A stretch of 64,000 nucleotides of DNA, from contig CM056577.1 of NCBI GenBank assembly GCA_029721435.1, positions 113,582,219-113,646,218 of the forward strand, given 5' to 3'. The stretch is from Gymnothorax reevesii. Taxonomy: Eukaryota; Chordata; Actinopteri; Anguilliformes; Muraenidae. The position numbers and the translations under genes are program-made. Below the pieces are notes generated by a model. The model was not told the origin of the DNA and ran no database searches. It saw only the letters and a program-made list of their open reading frames with translations. The stretch's first letter is position 1, and every line of letters begins with the position of its first letter. Of the stretch, positions 1 to 9,691 are shown in pieces.

Positions 1-180
1 GCTCCAACCCATCCCCCCCCCCCCCCCCCCGGAACTTAAGCAGGCTGTAATTGGAGCTTTCCATAGGTAGGAGGAAAGAAATGAATTTGAAATTCCTTGA
101 TCATTGGAGTCATTTTAGAGATGACAGATCACCACCCTGAGGGTACAGCATCAATGGAAACACATGGAGTTCCCAAATTA

Positions 181-186
181 TTTATT
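181..186 (-). terminator. Possible polyadenylation signal of the ZP gene
   Basis: AATAAA on the minus strand, about 325 nt beyond the tentative stop codon. No closer canonical hexamer was seen between it and the stop. Confidence 0.3.
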
Positions 187-509
187 TGAATTTTGACAGC
201 AGAGACTTAAGGGAATGGTCTTGGCATTTGAGCATCCAGATTCTTCAGGGTCCTAGAGGGTACAACACATGTAAACAATGAACTCCACTCAATTGTTTAG
301 TCAAATTTGGGTTGATGCCTGCTGCCTTAAACTGCTTGTGTTCATTAGCAGGATCCACTAAATTAGTTCAATATCCAGGAGCATAAAGCATTGAATTATT
401 CAGTTTAACTGATTATGCCCTAGTTGTACAGTGCAAAGTACTTACAGAATACCGGTTGCAAGGTAAACTTGTCCACTGAAAAACTAAACCCCAGTGACAA
501 GTGGTTGAT

Positions 510-571
510 TCAAATTGGGGGGGGGGGAAAGAGGAGGAGGACTGGAAGGCCAACAGCAACATGGCATTCAA
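510..571 (-). CDS. Tentative last exon of the ZP gene
   Basis: After exon 816-753 (donor GTAGGT, phase 1) the only downstream stretch I could join in frame starts at acceptor TTGTCTTCAG (573-572). It reads about 20 residues, ending in a proline run encoded by a C homopolymer and a TGA at 512-510. It lacks a basic furin site and a clear membrane anchor. An alternative acceptor near 631 gives an immediate stop. The C-run length also makes the frame sensitive to sequencing error. Treat as a guess. Confidence 0.3.
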
Positions 572-1376
572 CTGAAGACAAAAGCACCAATATGCAACCA
601 CCACAAGATGTTAACCTAGTACAAGGTATTGCCAAGAAGCAAAAACAGTTGCCCAGATCTTAACATTAGCACATTTCTGCTGACTAGTTTGAAATAGTCA
701 ATGGCATGCTTAAGTTTAGAAAAATTCTTTAGTGAAAGTCATTGATACCTACTTGCAAAACAGCCTTCCTCACACTTTCCTCCAAAGCACAACTCCGTGG
801 AGCACAGGAAATAAATCTAGAGACAGAATTAAGTCACTCAAGTGGATTCCTTTGAAAGTTGAACATGCAGGGCTATGGTTCTAGAGTTCTCCAGTGAACC
901 CCAGTTAAGACTAAGCTCACTTACTGGTTCATCAAGGTACTCAGCTGGTGCCTCCATAAACTGGAAAGCTTTGACTTCAAAACGACGCAGATGTTTGGTT
1001 CCTGGCAGCCTGATTAGGAAGACACCTCCTTGGTCCAGGGGGTTAGGACACCTGTTTTTATTTAAAAAATAAATAAAAAATAAAAACACACCCCACCCTC
1101 AGGTGATCTGCCATCAGGCTTCACATACATGCCACTCCTGAAGCCTTACCCATCATGCAGAAGAACCAGTGCCTTTGTAGCCAGCCTTGGGTATGCAATG
1201 CAGTAGTTTACCAGTAGAGCAACTTTTGGATTGGCAGCCTTTATGCCCACTTGCAGGAACACTGAATGGCCCAGGAGGACATGCAGGGGTAGGTGATATG
1301 AAGGATAGAATTTTCTGTAGTTGCCATCTGGAAACAGGGTTAAGTTGTGAGGGGAGGTAGTGGCAGGTGTTTAAAT

Positions 1377-1416
<40 letters not shown>

Positions 1417-3622
1417 GAGAAGGAAGACTACCTTCTGCAATTTCGAGCTGAACACTGAACAATCCCTCAGACTGCACCATTGGATACACAGAGGGACTCT
1501 TGACCATGAAGCCTGCACTTACAAGGTTGGTCAAGTCAGGCAGGGGACTCTTGGCATAGCGACATTCCACCATCAGTCTGTTCAGAGTTAAGGACAGTTG
1601 TCAAGGCAGAATATACCCTCCCCCCCTCTTATGGGGTGGGGGGCCACAGCACAGGGCCTGGGAAACAAAGGCTGAATACCTGAATTGCAGGTCTCTTGAG
1701 ATGTTAGCAGAAATTGCTGGGATAGGAGAAAGTGAAGTCAGTACTTCAACTGAAAAGACCTGAGTCTCTCCTATTTTCTGTAGGAATGAGAACAGAGGCT
1801 GGGGGTCAGTACACAACAGCACATGCCATCCTGTTAGTTAGAACACTTAAGGCAGCCTTTATGCATTTCTAGGAATGAATTGAAGATGCCCTGCACTCAA
1901 GGGCAAGGTAAAGCAATTGTTTGGCCCAATCATGAAAATCCCTTGGAAAGTGACAAATTGCAGATTGTGAATATGCAATTCATCCCAATGAAGCAATAGC
2001 CATAGTGTCTCAAGCTAGAGTGAGCTTAAGCTGTGCTCAAATCCAGACCTGGTTTCCCCTATGAAAGTAGCATTTTGCTCAGCCCCTCTGATTAGTGATC
2101 CTACTTTTAAAAACAGGGCTCTGGAAGTCATCCAGCTCATGCCACTTACATAAGCATGTACTCCACAAGCATTGGTGGGAAAGAAGAACACTGCATAGGA
2201 TCTGGTGATGATTTTTGGCGGACATCCAGGATTCCCAGAAGTAATAAGCTTTGCCAGGTCCACAGTAAAGTTACCAATCTGCCGTTGCACGACAAACACA
2301 AAGTGTTTATCAGCAGTGCATTCTGGGGGGGGGGGAAGGGAGGAGAAAGGGAAAAAACTCATTTATGCACCTCAGATACTGAAGGGTACAGAGAGGCATG
2401 TATAGAGGGAGATTATGGAAACACTTACCATTAATGGGGTATGAACAAGAGTGATCTGCATGGTTATAGCAACAGCCTCTATGTTGGCATGCTGGAGCAG
2501 GGATTCCAGTGCTGCCACATTTTATCCTTTGATCAGGTTCAAGGCTGCATCTGGGACCATTGTGCGCTATTGGGTTGGAGAGCACAAGTTAAATCTGGCA
2601 GAAGGCTTCAGCCACAAAGACAATCCCTGGTCAGTCACCCCAGAATGAGTCACTGCTCCAGACAGCATTTCTACAGTAGATCTCTTCCTGCAGTTCCCAA
2701 TTGAAAGGAACACATACCATAACAAGCTCAAACACCCACCCTACACTCATAGCGACAATTCACCAGGAGCAGGGTACCCTACTTGCACCCTAGGATGTGC
2801 ACTTACATGGGGGAATGTTACACTTGAACTTATGAGGAGCATTTGGATTGTCAGACTGAAGACTGTGGATCAAGCCATCTGAAAGATCACCATCATTTGA
2901 ATAAGACGGATGAGGGCGAGCAGTACAGGGTAGAGTCACATCAGCAAGCTGGCCATCGGTGGTCTCATATTTCATTGTAGTAGAGCATTGCCCCCCCTGA
3001 GAAGACATTGGGATATGACAGACCATTTCAATATAACGGATTTAGCCGGTGGCCAGTTTCGTTGTGGCGGTGAGTTACCGAGAGTGTGACGTCGCAGTCT
3101 TTGACTGCGACAGTTGCGTTCCTCTGGTCCTCGGTAACAGCATGGCCACAGGACTCCAGAACATCCAGTGATATAAATCCTCGAGTTCCTAAAAACCACC
3201 GCATACCCCACCCAACAAATCAGATTCTCACCGAACAGCCTTAAAAAAAAAAAAAAAAAGACAGCTTCCAGTTAAAACTGAAACGCAGATGCTCACAAGG
3301 GACTTAGCCTACCAGTGTTCTGAGGCCTTTCAGATAGAAATAATTTTGTTGCTACATCATTGCAGGCCAGGGAGAGCTCCAAGGTAGTCTGCTCATCAAG
3401 GTCATCCCTGTGTGTTCGTAGACCTTTAGATTTCGCGTTCTTTTTCAGCTGCTTAGCAAGCCCTCCCGGATACTGCGCGTCGAAATTAGGATCGCCTGCG
3501 GCATGCTGCAGTTCGTCACTTGAAGCTGCATTGTATTGAGCATTTTTTGTCAACTTCTTTAGCTCTACTTCATAACTGAGCCACATCAATAAGACCAGCA
3601 GAAAATTTCGGTGCAACGACAT
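510..3622 (-). CDS. Zona pellucida glycoprotein, trefoil + ZP domain (ZP1/ZP4-like), about 11 exons
   Basis: Secreted egg-envelope glycoprotein; ZP domains polymerise into the coat around the oocyte. Exons, 5' to 3' on minus: 3622-3313, 3188-3079, 2996-2807, 2566-2429, 2322-2150, 1777-1680, 1577-1432, 1327-1150, 1051-925, 816-753, and tentatively 571-510. Splice sites are GT-AG with matching phases; the sum is 531 codons plus stop, near the size of human ZP4. Residues 1-20 are a signal peptide (core LLVLLMWL). Residues about 204-249 are a trefoil domain (RIKCG, ACQHRGCC). The ZP domain runs from about 250 (CTADKHF) through CPPKI, GETQVF, NISRD, VECRY and NPKVALLVNYC to IYFLC near 511. Family assignment is firm from the trefoil-ZP order. 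Paralogue (ZP1, ZP4 or ZPB) is not resolved. No furin-type basic site is visible after the ZP domain, which is unusual and suggests the 3' end is incomplete. Confidence 0.88.
1377..1415. repeat. Poly-G tract (39 G) in a ZP-gene intron
   Basis: An uninterrupted G homopolymer, read as C39 in the transcript, lying in the intron between exons 1577-1432 and 1327-1150. Other C-runs lie beside the 2322 acceptor and in the tentative last exon. Confidence 0.95.
2429..2566 (-). CDS. ZP gene trefoil (P-domain) exon
   Basis: One exon encodes the cysteine-rich trefoil module: RIKCG, IPAPACQHRGCCYN and HSCSY give the six-cysteine spacing of P domains. It has the acceptor CCCAATAG and the donor GTAAGT, phase 1 at both ends, so the module is symmetric. 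A trefoil just before a ZP domain is the hallmark of ZP1/ZP4-type proteins and separates this gene from ZP3 and ZPC. Confidence 0.9.
3313..3622 (-). CDS. ZP gene exon 1: signal peptide and lysine-rich N-terminus
   Basis: Start codon at 3622, then a hydrophobic core typical of a signal peptide. About 80 polar, lysine- and glutamine-containing residues follow that match nothing I recognise. The exon ends at CACTG before GTAGGC, in phase 1, and joins exon 2 (GTRGFISLDVLESCGH) in frame. This start is chosen because it directly precedes the hydrophobic leader. Confidence 0.8.
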
Positions 3623-3727
3623 GCCAACAGTTGCCTAACACCCACCCTTAAAAAGAAACAAAAGTCTGAGTACGTTTGTTTCAGTAAAAAAAAAACACAC
3701 ACAATAAGCAACGCCACGAGACGACCA

Positions 3728-3734
3728 ATATATA
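3728..3734 (-). promoter_or_regulatory. TATA box of the ZP gene
   Basis: CCTATATATTGG on the minus strand, about 105 nt upstream of the ATG. That would place initiation near 3700 with a short leader. TATA-driven promoters are usual for oocyte-specific ZP genes. Confidence 0.55.
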
Positions 3735-3739
3735 GGGAA

Positions 3740-4624
3740 AGCGGCCAAATCATCACGAAAAACATTTAGTGCTCCGCCCCCCCAACTCGCCGAAATTGCA
3801 ATCGACGCTAAATATGTTACCAGACCTGCGCAACTTAAAACGTGCGACCTCTAATGAATATCAATTGACAGGACTAATTATGCTGCTCTGGTGATCGGAA
3901 GAAAGACTGCTGAAATTTTCGCGAATTCAATTTGATATTTTATATTGCATTAAGCATGGGGTTGATCATTTTAGATACCTATTAAACGTTCATATTTCCG
4001 TCAGCAAAGCCCGTTGGAAGGAAAGTTGTGTGGCTTTATGTTCAGAACTTATCGGGGTTAATTCGTGTATTAAACAATGGTAACCCAGTTAAATAAAATG
4101 TCTATTTTGACAACATTGGAAAAGCAAGGGTATTTGCGTTGCAGCGGATTTTTTAATTCACACAAGGAATTTACTTGATGACGAAAACGTCCACTAATTT
4201 TGTTCATTTTCTATTAAGTTTAAATAATTAAACTGGGTAATTTACCCACTCATAGTGGGTTTTTTTAACAATTATACTGATAAGTAATGAAGATTTCTTC
4301 CGTAAATACTTCTAGACTTTTGCAGTGGTGTGAGTGGTGTGGGAGTTATGAGTATGCAGTGTACTAATGAACATTGTACAATTTCTTTTCAATGAAAAGT
4401 ACAATTAAGAGTTGTTCAAAAAATATTTTTTGAGTATACTTTTCACATTAAAAATCTTGTTAAATTAGTTTTAGGTATCATATCTATAATAAACTATTAA
4501 CTATACACCAGGCAGAGTACATATCTATGTGTGCAACTATGCATTGATGTAATAACAGTAATATCTGCCTTTGGAATTATTGTCTTTAAAAATATCCTTT
4601 CACAGAAGAAATGTGCTCATTTTG
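3740..4624. other. AT-rich upstream region, no gene seen
   Basis: Flank of the ZP promoter. AT-rich, no long open frame on either strand, no recognised transposon ends. A short inverted motif pairs an AACCCAGTTAA near 4083 with a TTAAACTGGGT near 4229. Confidence 0.5.
3862..3867. promoter_or_regulatory. Candidate E-box upstream of the ZP gene
   Basis: CAATTG, a CANNTG palindrome about 130 nt upstream of the TATA box. ZP promoters are known targets of the oocyte factor FIGLA through E-boxes in this range. The motif is short, so this is suggestive only. Confidence 0.25.
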
Positions 4625-4626
4625 TA

Positions 4627-6221
4627 CAAAACCCAAAACCAGTGAAGTTGGCTGGTTATGTAAATCATAGATAAAAACATAATACAATGATTTGCAAATC
4701 CTTTTCAACTTATATTCAATTGAATACACTGTAAAGACAAGATGTTTAATGTTCAAACTGAGAAACTTTTTTTTTTTTTTTTTGCAAATAATCATTAACT
4801 TAGAATTTAAAGGCAGCAACACATTGCCAAAAAGTTGGCACAGGGGCCTTTTTACCACTGTGTTACATCGCCTTTCCTTTTAATGACTCTCAGTAAACGT
4901 TTGGGAACTCAGGAGACCCATTTTTGAAGCTTTCCCATTCTTGCTTGATGTACAGCTTAAGTTGTTCAACAGTCCGGGGTCTCCGTTGTCGTATTTTACG
5001 CTTCATAATGCGCCACACATTTTCAATGGGAGACAGGCCTGGACCACAGGCAGGCCAGTCTAGTACCCGCACACTTTTACTACGGAGCCATGCTGTTGTA
5101 ACACATGCAAAATGTGGCTTGGCATTGTCTTGCTGAAATGAGCAGGGGTGTCCATGAAAAAGACGTTTCTTGGATGGCAACATATGTTGCTCCAAAACCT
5201 GTATGTACCTTTCAGCATTAATGGTGCCTTCACACATGTGTAAGTTGGCCATGCCTTGGGCACTTATACACCTCCATACCATCACAGATGCTGGCTTTTG
5301 AAATTTGCGCCTATAACAGTTCCGATGATTCTTTTCCTCTTTGGTCCAGAGGACACAATGTCCACAGTTTCCAAAAACAATTTGAAATGTGGACTCGTCA
5401 GACCACAGAACACTTTTCCACTTTGCATCAGTCCATCTTAGATGAGCTTGGGCCCAGCGAAGCCGGCGGCGTTTCTGGGTGCTGTGGATAAATGGCTTCC
5501 GCTTTGCATTGTAGAGTTTTAAGTTGCACTTCCAGATGTAGCAATGAACTGTAGTTATTGACAGTGGTTTTCTGAAGTGTTCCTGAGCCCATGTGGTGAT
5601 GTCCTTTACACACTGATGTCGGTTTTTGATGCAGTACCGCCTGAGGGATCGAAGGTCACGGGCATTCAATGTTGGTTTTCGGCCTTGTCGCTTACGTGCA
5701 GTGATTTCTCCAGATTCTCTGAACCTTTTGACGATATTACCGACCATAGATGATGAAATCCCCAAATATCTTGCAATAGCTCGTTGAGGAATGTTGTTTT
5801 TAAACTGTTCGACAATCAGCTCACGCATTTGTTCACTAAGTGGTGACTCTCGCCCCATTCTTGTTTGTGAATGACTGAGCATTTCAGGGAAGCTGCTTTT
5901 ATACCCAATCATGGCACCCACCTGTTCCCAATTAGCCCGTTCACCTGTGGGATGTTCCAAATAAGTGTTTGATGAGCATTCCTCAACTCTCTCACTCTTT
6001 TTTGCCACTTGTGCCAGCTTTTTTGAAACATTTTGCAGGCATCAAATTCCAAATGAGCAAATATTTGCAAAAAATTACAAAGTTTACCTGTTCGGACATT
6101 ACGTAACTTGTCTTTGCAGTGTATTAAATTGAATAGAGTTTGAAAAGGATTTGCAAATCTTTGTATTCTGTTTTAATTTACGATTTACACAACGAGCCAA
6201 CTTCACTGGTTTTGGGTTTTG
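4627..6221 (-). mobile_element. Tc1-like DNA transposon, near full length
   Basis: Bounded by TA dinucleotides (4625-4626 and 6222-6223) and terminal inverted repeats beginning CAAAACCCAAAACCAGTGAA. A further inverted match (aaggatttgcaaat) lies about 80 bp inside each end, so the inverted repeats are long, as in many fish Tc1 families. The element encodes its transposase on the minus strand. It sits in the intergenic space between the ZP gene and cndp2. Confidence 0.92.
4890..6008 (-). CDS. Tc1-family transposase (DD34E), C-terminus damaged
   Basis: Cuts and pastes its element by recognising the terminal repeats and joining DNA at TA sites. The open frame has 372 residues; the family start is probably the MGRESPLSEQ methionine at residue 51, not the first Met. 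A paired helix-turn-helix region spans about residues 57-175 (IPQRAIARYLGISSS). The catalytic triad is present: D204 (LWSDES), D294 (FQQDNAKPH) and E329 (SPIENVW), with 34 residues between the last two. After QEWES near 4931 the expected tail lies one frame away: it ends GDVTQW before a TAA at about 4846-4848 and carries an in-frame TGA. This copy therefore has one frameshift plus one nonsense change in its last 30 or so codons. The core looks intact; activity is doubtful. Confidence 0.9.
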   Translation of the reverse strand: MAKKSERVEECSSNTYLEHPTGERANWEQVGAMIGYKSSFPEMLSHSQTRMGRESPLSEQMRELIVEQFKNNIPQRAIARYLGISSSMVGNIVKRFRESGEITARKRQGRKPTLNARDLRSLRRYCIKNRHQCVKDITTWAQEHFRKPLSITTVHCYIWKCNLKLYNAKRKPFIHSTQKRRRLRWAQAHLRWTDAKWKSVLWSDESTFQIVFGNCGHCVLWTKEEKNHRNCYRRKFQKPASVMVWRCISAQGMANLHMCEGTINAERYIQVLEQHMLPSKKRLFHGHPCSFQQDNAKPHFACVTTAWLRSKSVRVLDWPACGPGLSPIENVWRIMKRKIRQRRPRTVEQLKLYIKQEWESFKNGSPEFPNVY

Positions 6222-6390
6222 TACTATGGAGCTGAAGTGGAAAATATTATATTCTAACGATAAATGTTGATATGTGGTTATGAATTTAGTTTATCATAAC
6301 CCTCATACAACTACTTTGTACATATTATGATTAATTTTGGGAAGCCACACCCTCACAGAGCCAAATAAGAAATATTTTTGAAAACAGTTA

Positions 6391-7632
6391 GGGGAAGTGT
6401 GGGAGAGTTGAGCCACTGGGAGAGTTGATCCAGGCCACCTCACATCTCCATAGCGACCGACAGAAGTCAGCTGATGCCATTTCTTGTTCATGCCTATGAT
6501 TAACTATATACCAGTGTATGAGGCAGCCATGTTGGAAGAAGCATGACAAGATACTCGAAGAAAAACCATTTTTGGTCACCTAAAGTGAATATCCACTTGT
6601 CACGTATGTGCCTTTCTCTCACTTCTATGGTCGAGGATAATTGTGAATCAGTTAGAGTAGCAGATAGTCTGTATATCACTTGCTTTTTTCAGAAAATTTC
6701 AATAGGTTTGGTGGGGTCACTTTCGTAGGCTTTGAGGGTTAGTTAAAATGCCGGCTGTGGGGAGAGTTGAGCCAACGTGTGGAGGGAGAGTTGTGTGATG
6801 GCTCAACCCTCCCTTCCAGTGGCTAAACCCTCATGTCATGAGTGTTGCAAAGAGAAAAAAATGCATGTTTTTGTTAGTAGGCCTATTGGGCCAATTAGAA
6901 AATCACCCGAGACTTATTTTATTTTGTTGTTAATGTTGTAGTGAAGTGTAGAAGGGAAAGCCAATGAAATAAAGTTTTCCAGTATTTTTTTGCAATGAGT
7001 GTCATTTTTTATTTTTTTGTCAAAGACTGGGGTCTGTAATTGGATGAGTGAGGAATATTGGAAAGGTCTGTCATGTCTGTGGTGTTCTTACCAGCGGTGA
7101 TGCCCTACGGGTGGTGTCTTCTTCCCCCAAAAAAAAGTTGACTTATCACGCAAATCCACTCAGGGTGCATCTAGATATCCTGATCATGTGATTGTGGGCG
7201 AACCCCAACAACATCCACATTATCCATGCGATGACCCATGAATCGAACAGACGCAACTTAGTTTCCACGTCATCATATCCCCAACAGCGCCCGCCCCCTC
7301 TGTTACCATTACTCCATCCTTCTAGATAGGTTGCCATACTCATTTACCTTCATAAGCGGGAACTTCTTAATATGATATATAGGGCCTACAGCATAGCTCA
7401 ACTCTCCCAACCCTGTGGCTCAACTCTCACTACACCCTGGGAGAGTTTTTTTGCAATTTTTTTTGTTGAAGTGTCACCCCCAAGTTGTTTGTGCTAGGAG
7501 TCTTATTGGGCTACCATAAAATGCCTGAATAGTTGTAGTATATCCTGGCGAATAAATAATCCATAAATTTTGTATAGTAATTGAAAAGAATCACTAAATG
7601 TAAAATGTGGCTCAACTCTCCCACACTTCCCC
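6391..7632. mobile_element. Non-autonomous DNA element with gagagttgagcc repeats
   Basis: The ends are inverted copies of GGGGAAGTGTGGGAGAGTTG followed by agccac. The core motif gagagttgagcc recurs inside near 6418, 6760 and 6787, and inverted near 7395 and 7420, so subterminal and internal repeats share one motif. No coding capacity seen. I found no clear target duplication, so the superfamily is open. Confidence 0.75.
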
Positions 7633-8200
7633 AGAAATGATGAGGCGTCATTCCACGAGCTAGTGCATGTGCTGGCTAAAGCTTGGAAGAAGAGCATTTT
7701 CTCATTAATTGTGTCCAGCATCTCCAGGTAAGTAAAGGATAGACTGCAAGCATGAGTAACTGTCACAGCAAACTGCCCAACTAAGTCTAAGTCAAATTTT
7801 GGTGGTCATATGAAGGGGTTATTTCCATAAGTGCTCTACGGGCCAGAATGAGCGTGTGTGGACTCAACCTAAAAGAGCTTTAAAAAAAAAGAATCTTTTT
7901 AGCTGCTTATCTTTGGCTGAACTTTCTAATTACCATCTATTGGCAGGACATCCTTATCAATTGATGAATTAAGTCTTTAAACCTGTTAGGATGGTGGTAC
8001 TGCCCATTCATAATTCAGAGATTTGTTTTTATTGTGACCTTTGTTCAGCTGTATTTACCTGGATATATATTCCATTAATTTTGTTCAAGAAACTTTATGG
8101 CATCCATGAGTTCATTATACTGTCTGAAAGAAAAAAATGAAGTAAGGTTAGCTTATCTGAATGGAAAGATAATTAAATTGATCAAAGAACTGTGTAAATA
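7633..8200. other. Intergenic stretch, nothing recognised
   Basis: No long open frame, no transposon ends and no obvious tandem structure. Confidence 0.5.
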
Positions 8201-8202
8201 TA

Positions 8203-9689
8203 CTGGCTAAAACTTCCAATGCAACACATACAATTTTGAAATATTTGGTGTACATAAAATGGGATGTTGGTTTTGAGCCATGATACATCAACTACGACTT
8301 AAAAGCTCAGAAAATTGTTTTGATTTTGTCGTGTGGGCAGCTCATTCTGCTTGATTGCACATTGTTTAGAATTTTGCCTGTCCCATCAGGTTGAGTAGAA
8401 CTCATTGACCAATCCTTTGAGAATTTGGTCAATAAATAGCCGTAGCAATGGGCAACTTAAATATTCCTTTGCGTTATCCTGGGTCAACGTGTGACCATGC
8501 CGCGCCAAGGTCAAAATCAGCTAGAGCAAGCCATTGGTATGCTCACTGGTGGAATGTCGCAAAACGGGTTGCAAGGAACCTGGGCGCCCACGTGTCGACC
8601 ATATCACTTCTCTGGAGCCGGTATAATGAAACAGGAAGCACCAGTGATCGACCACGTGCCCCCAGACCATGTGTCACCACCCCTCAGCAGGATCGCCATA
8701 TTCACCTCCAGCACCTGCGCAATTGCTTCCTGCCAGCTGCAGTCACTGCTGCTCAGACCAGAGGTCGTCACCAGAACTGGATTAGCGACCAAATCGCACG
8801 CAACCGCCTGCATGACAACCGACGTCCCCTCCGTGGTTTGGTGTTGACTCTAGCACGTCGCCACGTCCGTCTGCGATGGTCAAGGGCACATTTGGGCTGG
8901 AATGCTCTCAGGTGGAACAGGGTGCTCTTCTCCAATGAATCGAGGTTCAAGTTGAGTGTGTCTGACGAAAGACTGCGTGTATGGCGTAGGCGACGGCAAC
9001 GTTATACTGACGCTACCATCCTGCAGCGTGACCGCTGGGGTGGACCCAGTGTGATGCTTTGGGCTGGAATAAGCAGTAGAAACAAGACAGACCTCATTTT
9101 CATCGATTGAAACCTCAGTGCGGCCCGTTACCGTGACGATATCCTTACCCCTGTTGCAGTTCCACTCGTCCATCGCTATTGCCTAACACTGCAACAGGAT
9201 AACGCGAGACCACATGTCGCCAGAGTCTGTCAGGACTACCTGAGGCAGAATAATGTTCAGTGTCTTGATTGGCCTGCGAATTCCCCAGATTTAAACCCTA
9301 TAGGACATCTATGTGATATTCTGGATCACCGGGTGAGATGGCGTGATCCAGAACCAGCCACAGTCCATCAGTTTCGTCAAGCACTCCAGGAGGAATGGGA
9401 CCGCATCACACAAGCTGAAATTTGGCATTTGATTGACTCCATGCATCGCAGAATCCAGGCTGTGTGACACCAGAGGAGACCATACAAGATACTGACTTCT
9501 GTGATCCAGAATTGCGCCTTCAACTGATGCAATGAATTGGAAACCAGGAAAAATCTGTTCTTCATTCCTGACTCTAAAACTATGTTTTTGATTTGAATCT
9601 TAATATTTGTTATGTATAGTTAAATTTATCGTAAGAAAATGACATTGTTGCAATAAACCTGAGTGTTGCGTTGGACGTTTTGGTCAGTG
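8203..9689 (+). mobile_element. Tc1-like element, inactivated
   Basis: Flanked by TA (8201-8202, 9690-9691). Terminal repeats are diverged but alignable: the left end reads ctggctaaaacttccaatgc and the right end, inverted, reads cactgaccaaaacgtccaac. It encodes a plus-strand transposase relic, described separately, and is of a different Tc1 lineage from the copy at 4627-6221. Confidence 0.8.
8494..9467 (+). pseudogene. Broken Tc1-like transposase
   Basis: Starts at MPRQGQNQLEQAIGML (8494). It shifts frame near 8570 into RVARNLGAHVSTI, then meets TGA at 9108, inside what should read as one polypeptide. It resumes as NLSAARYRDD through LQQDNARPH and SPDLNPIG to a stop near 9467. Two catalytic positions are also changed: the first Asp reads Asn (FSNES) and the terminal Glu reads Gly (NPIGH). 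The middle Asp is kept. It is clearly dead and could move only if a related transposase acted on its ends. Confidence 0.85.
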
Positions 9690-9691
9690 TA

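Noticed and set aside
1153..1573. Long proline-rich frames near 1380
   Set aside because: The prolines come from the 39-base homopolymer in an intron of the ZP gene.
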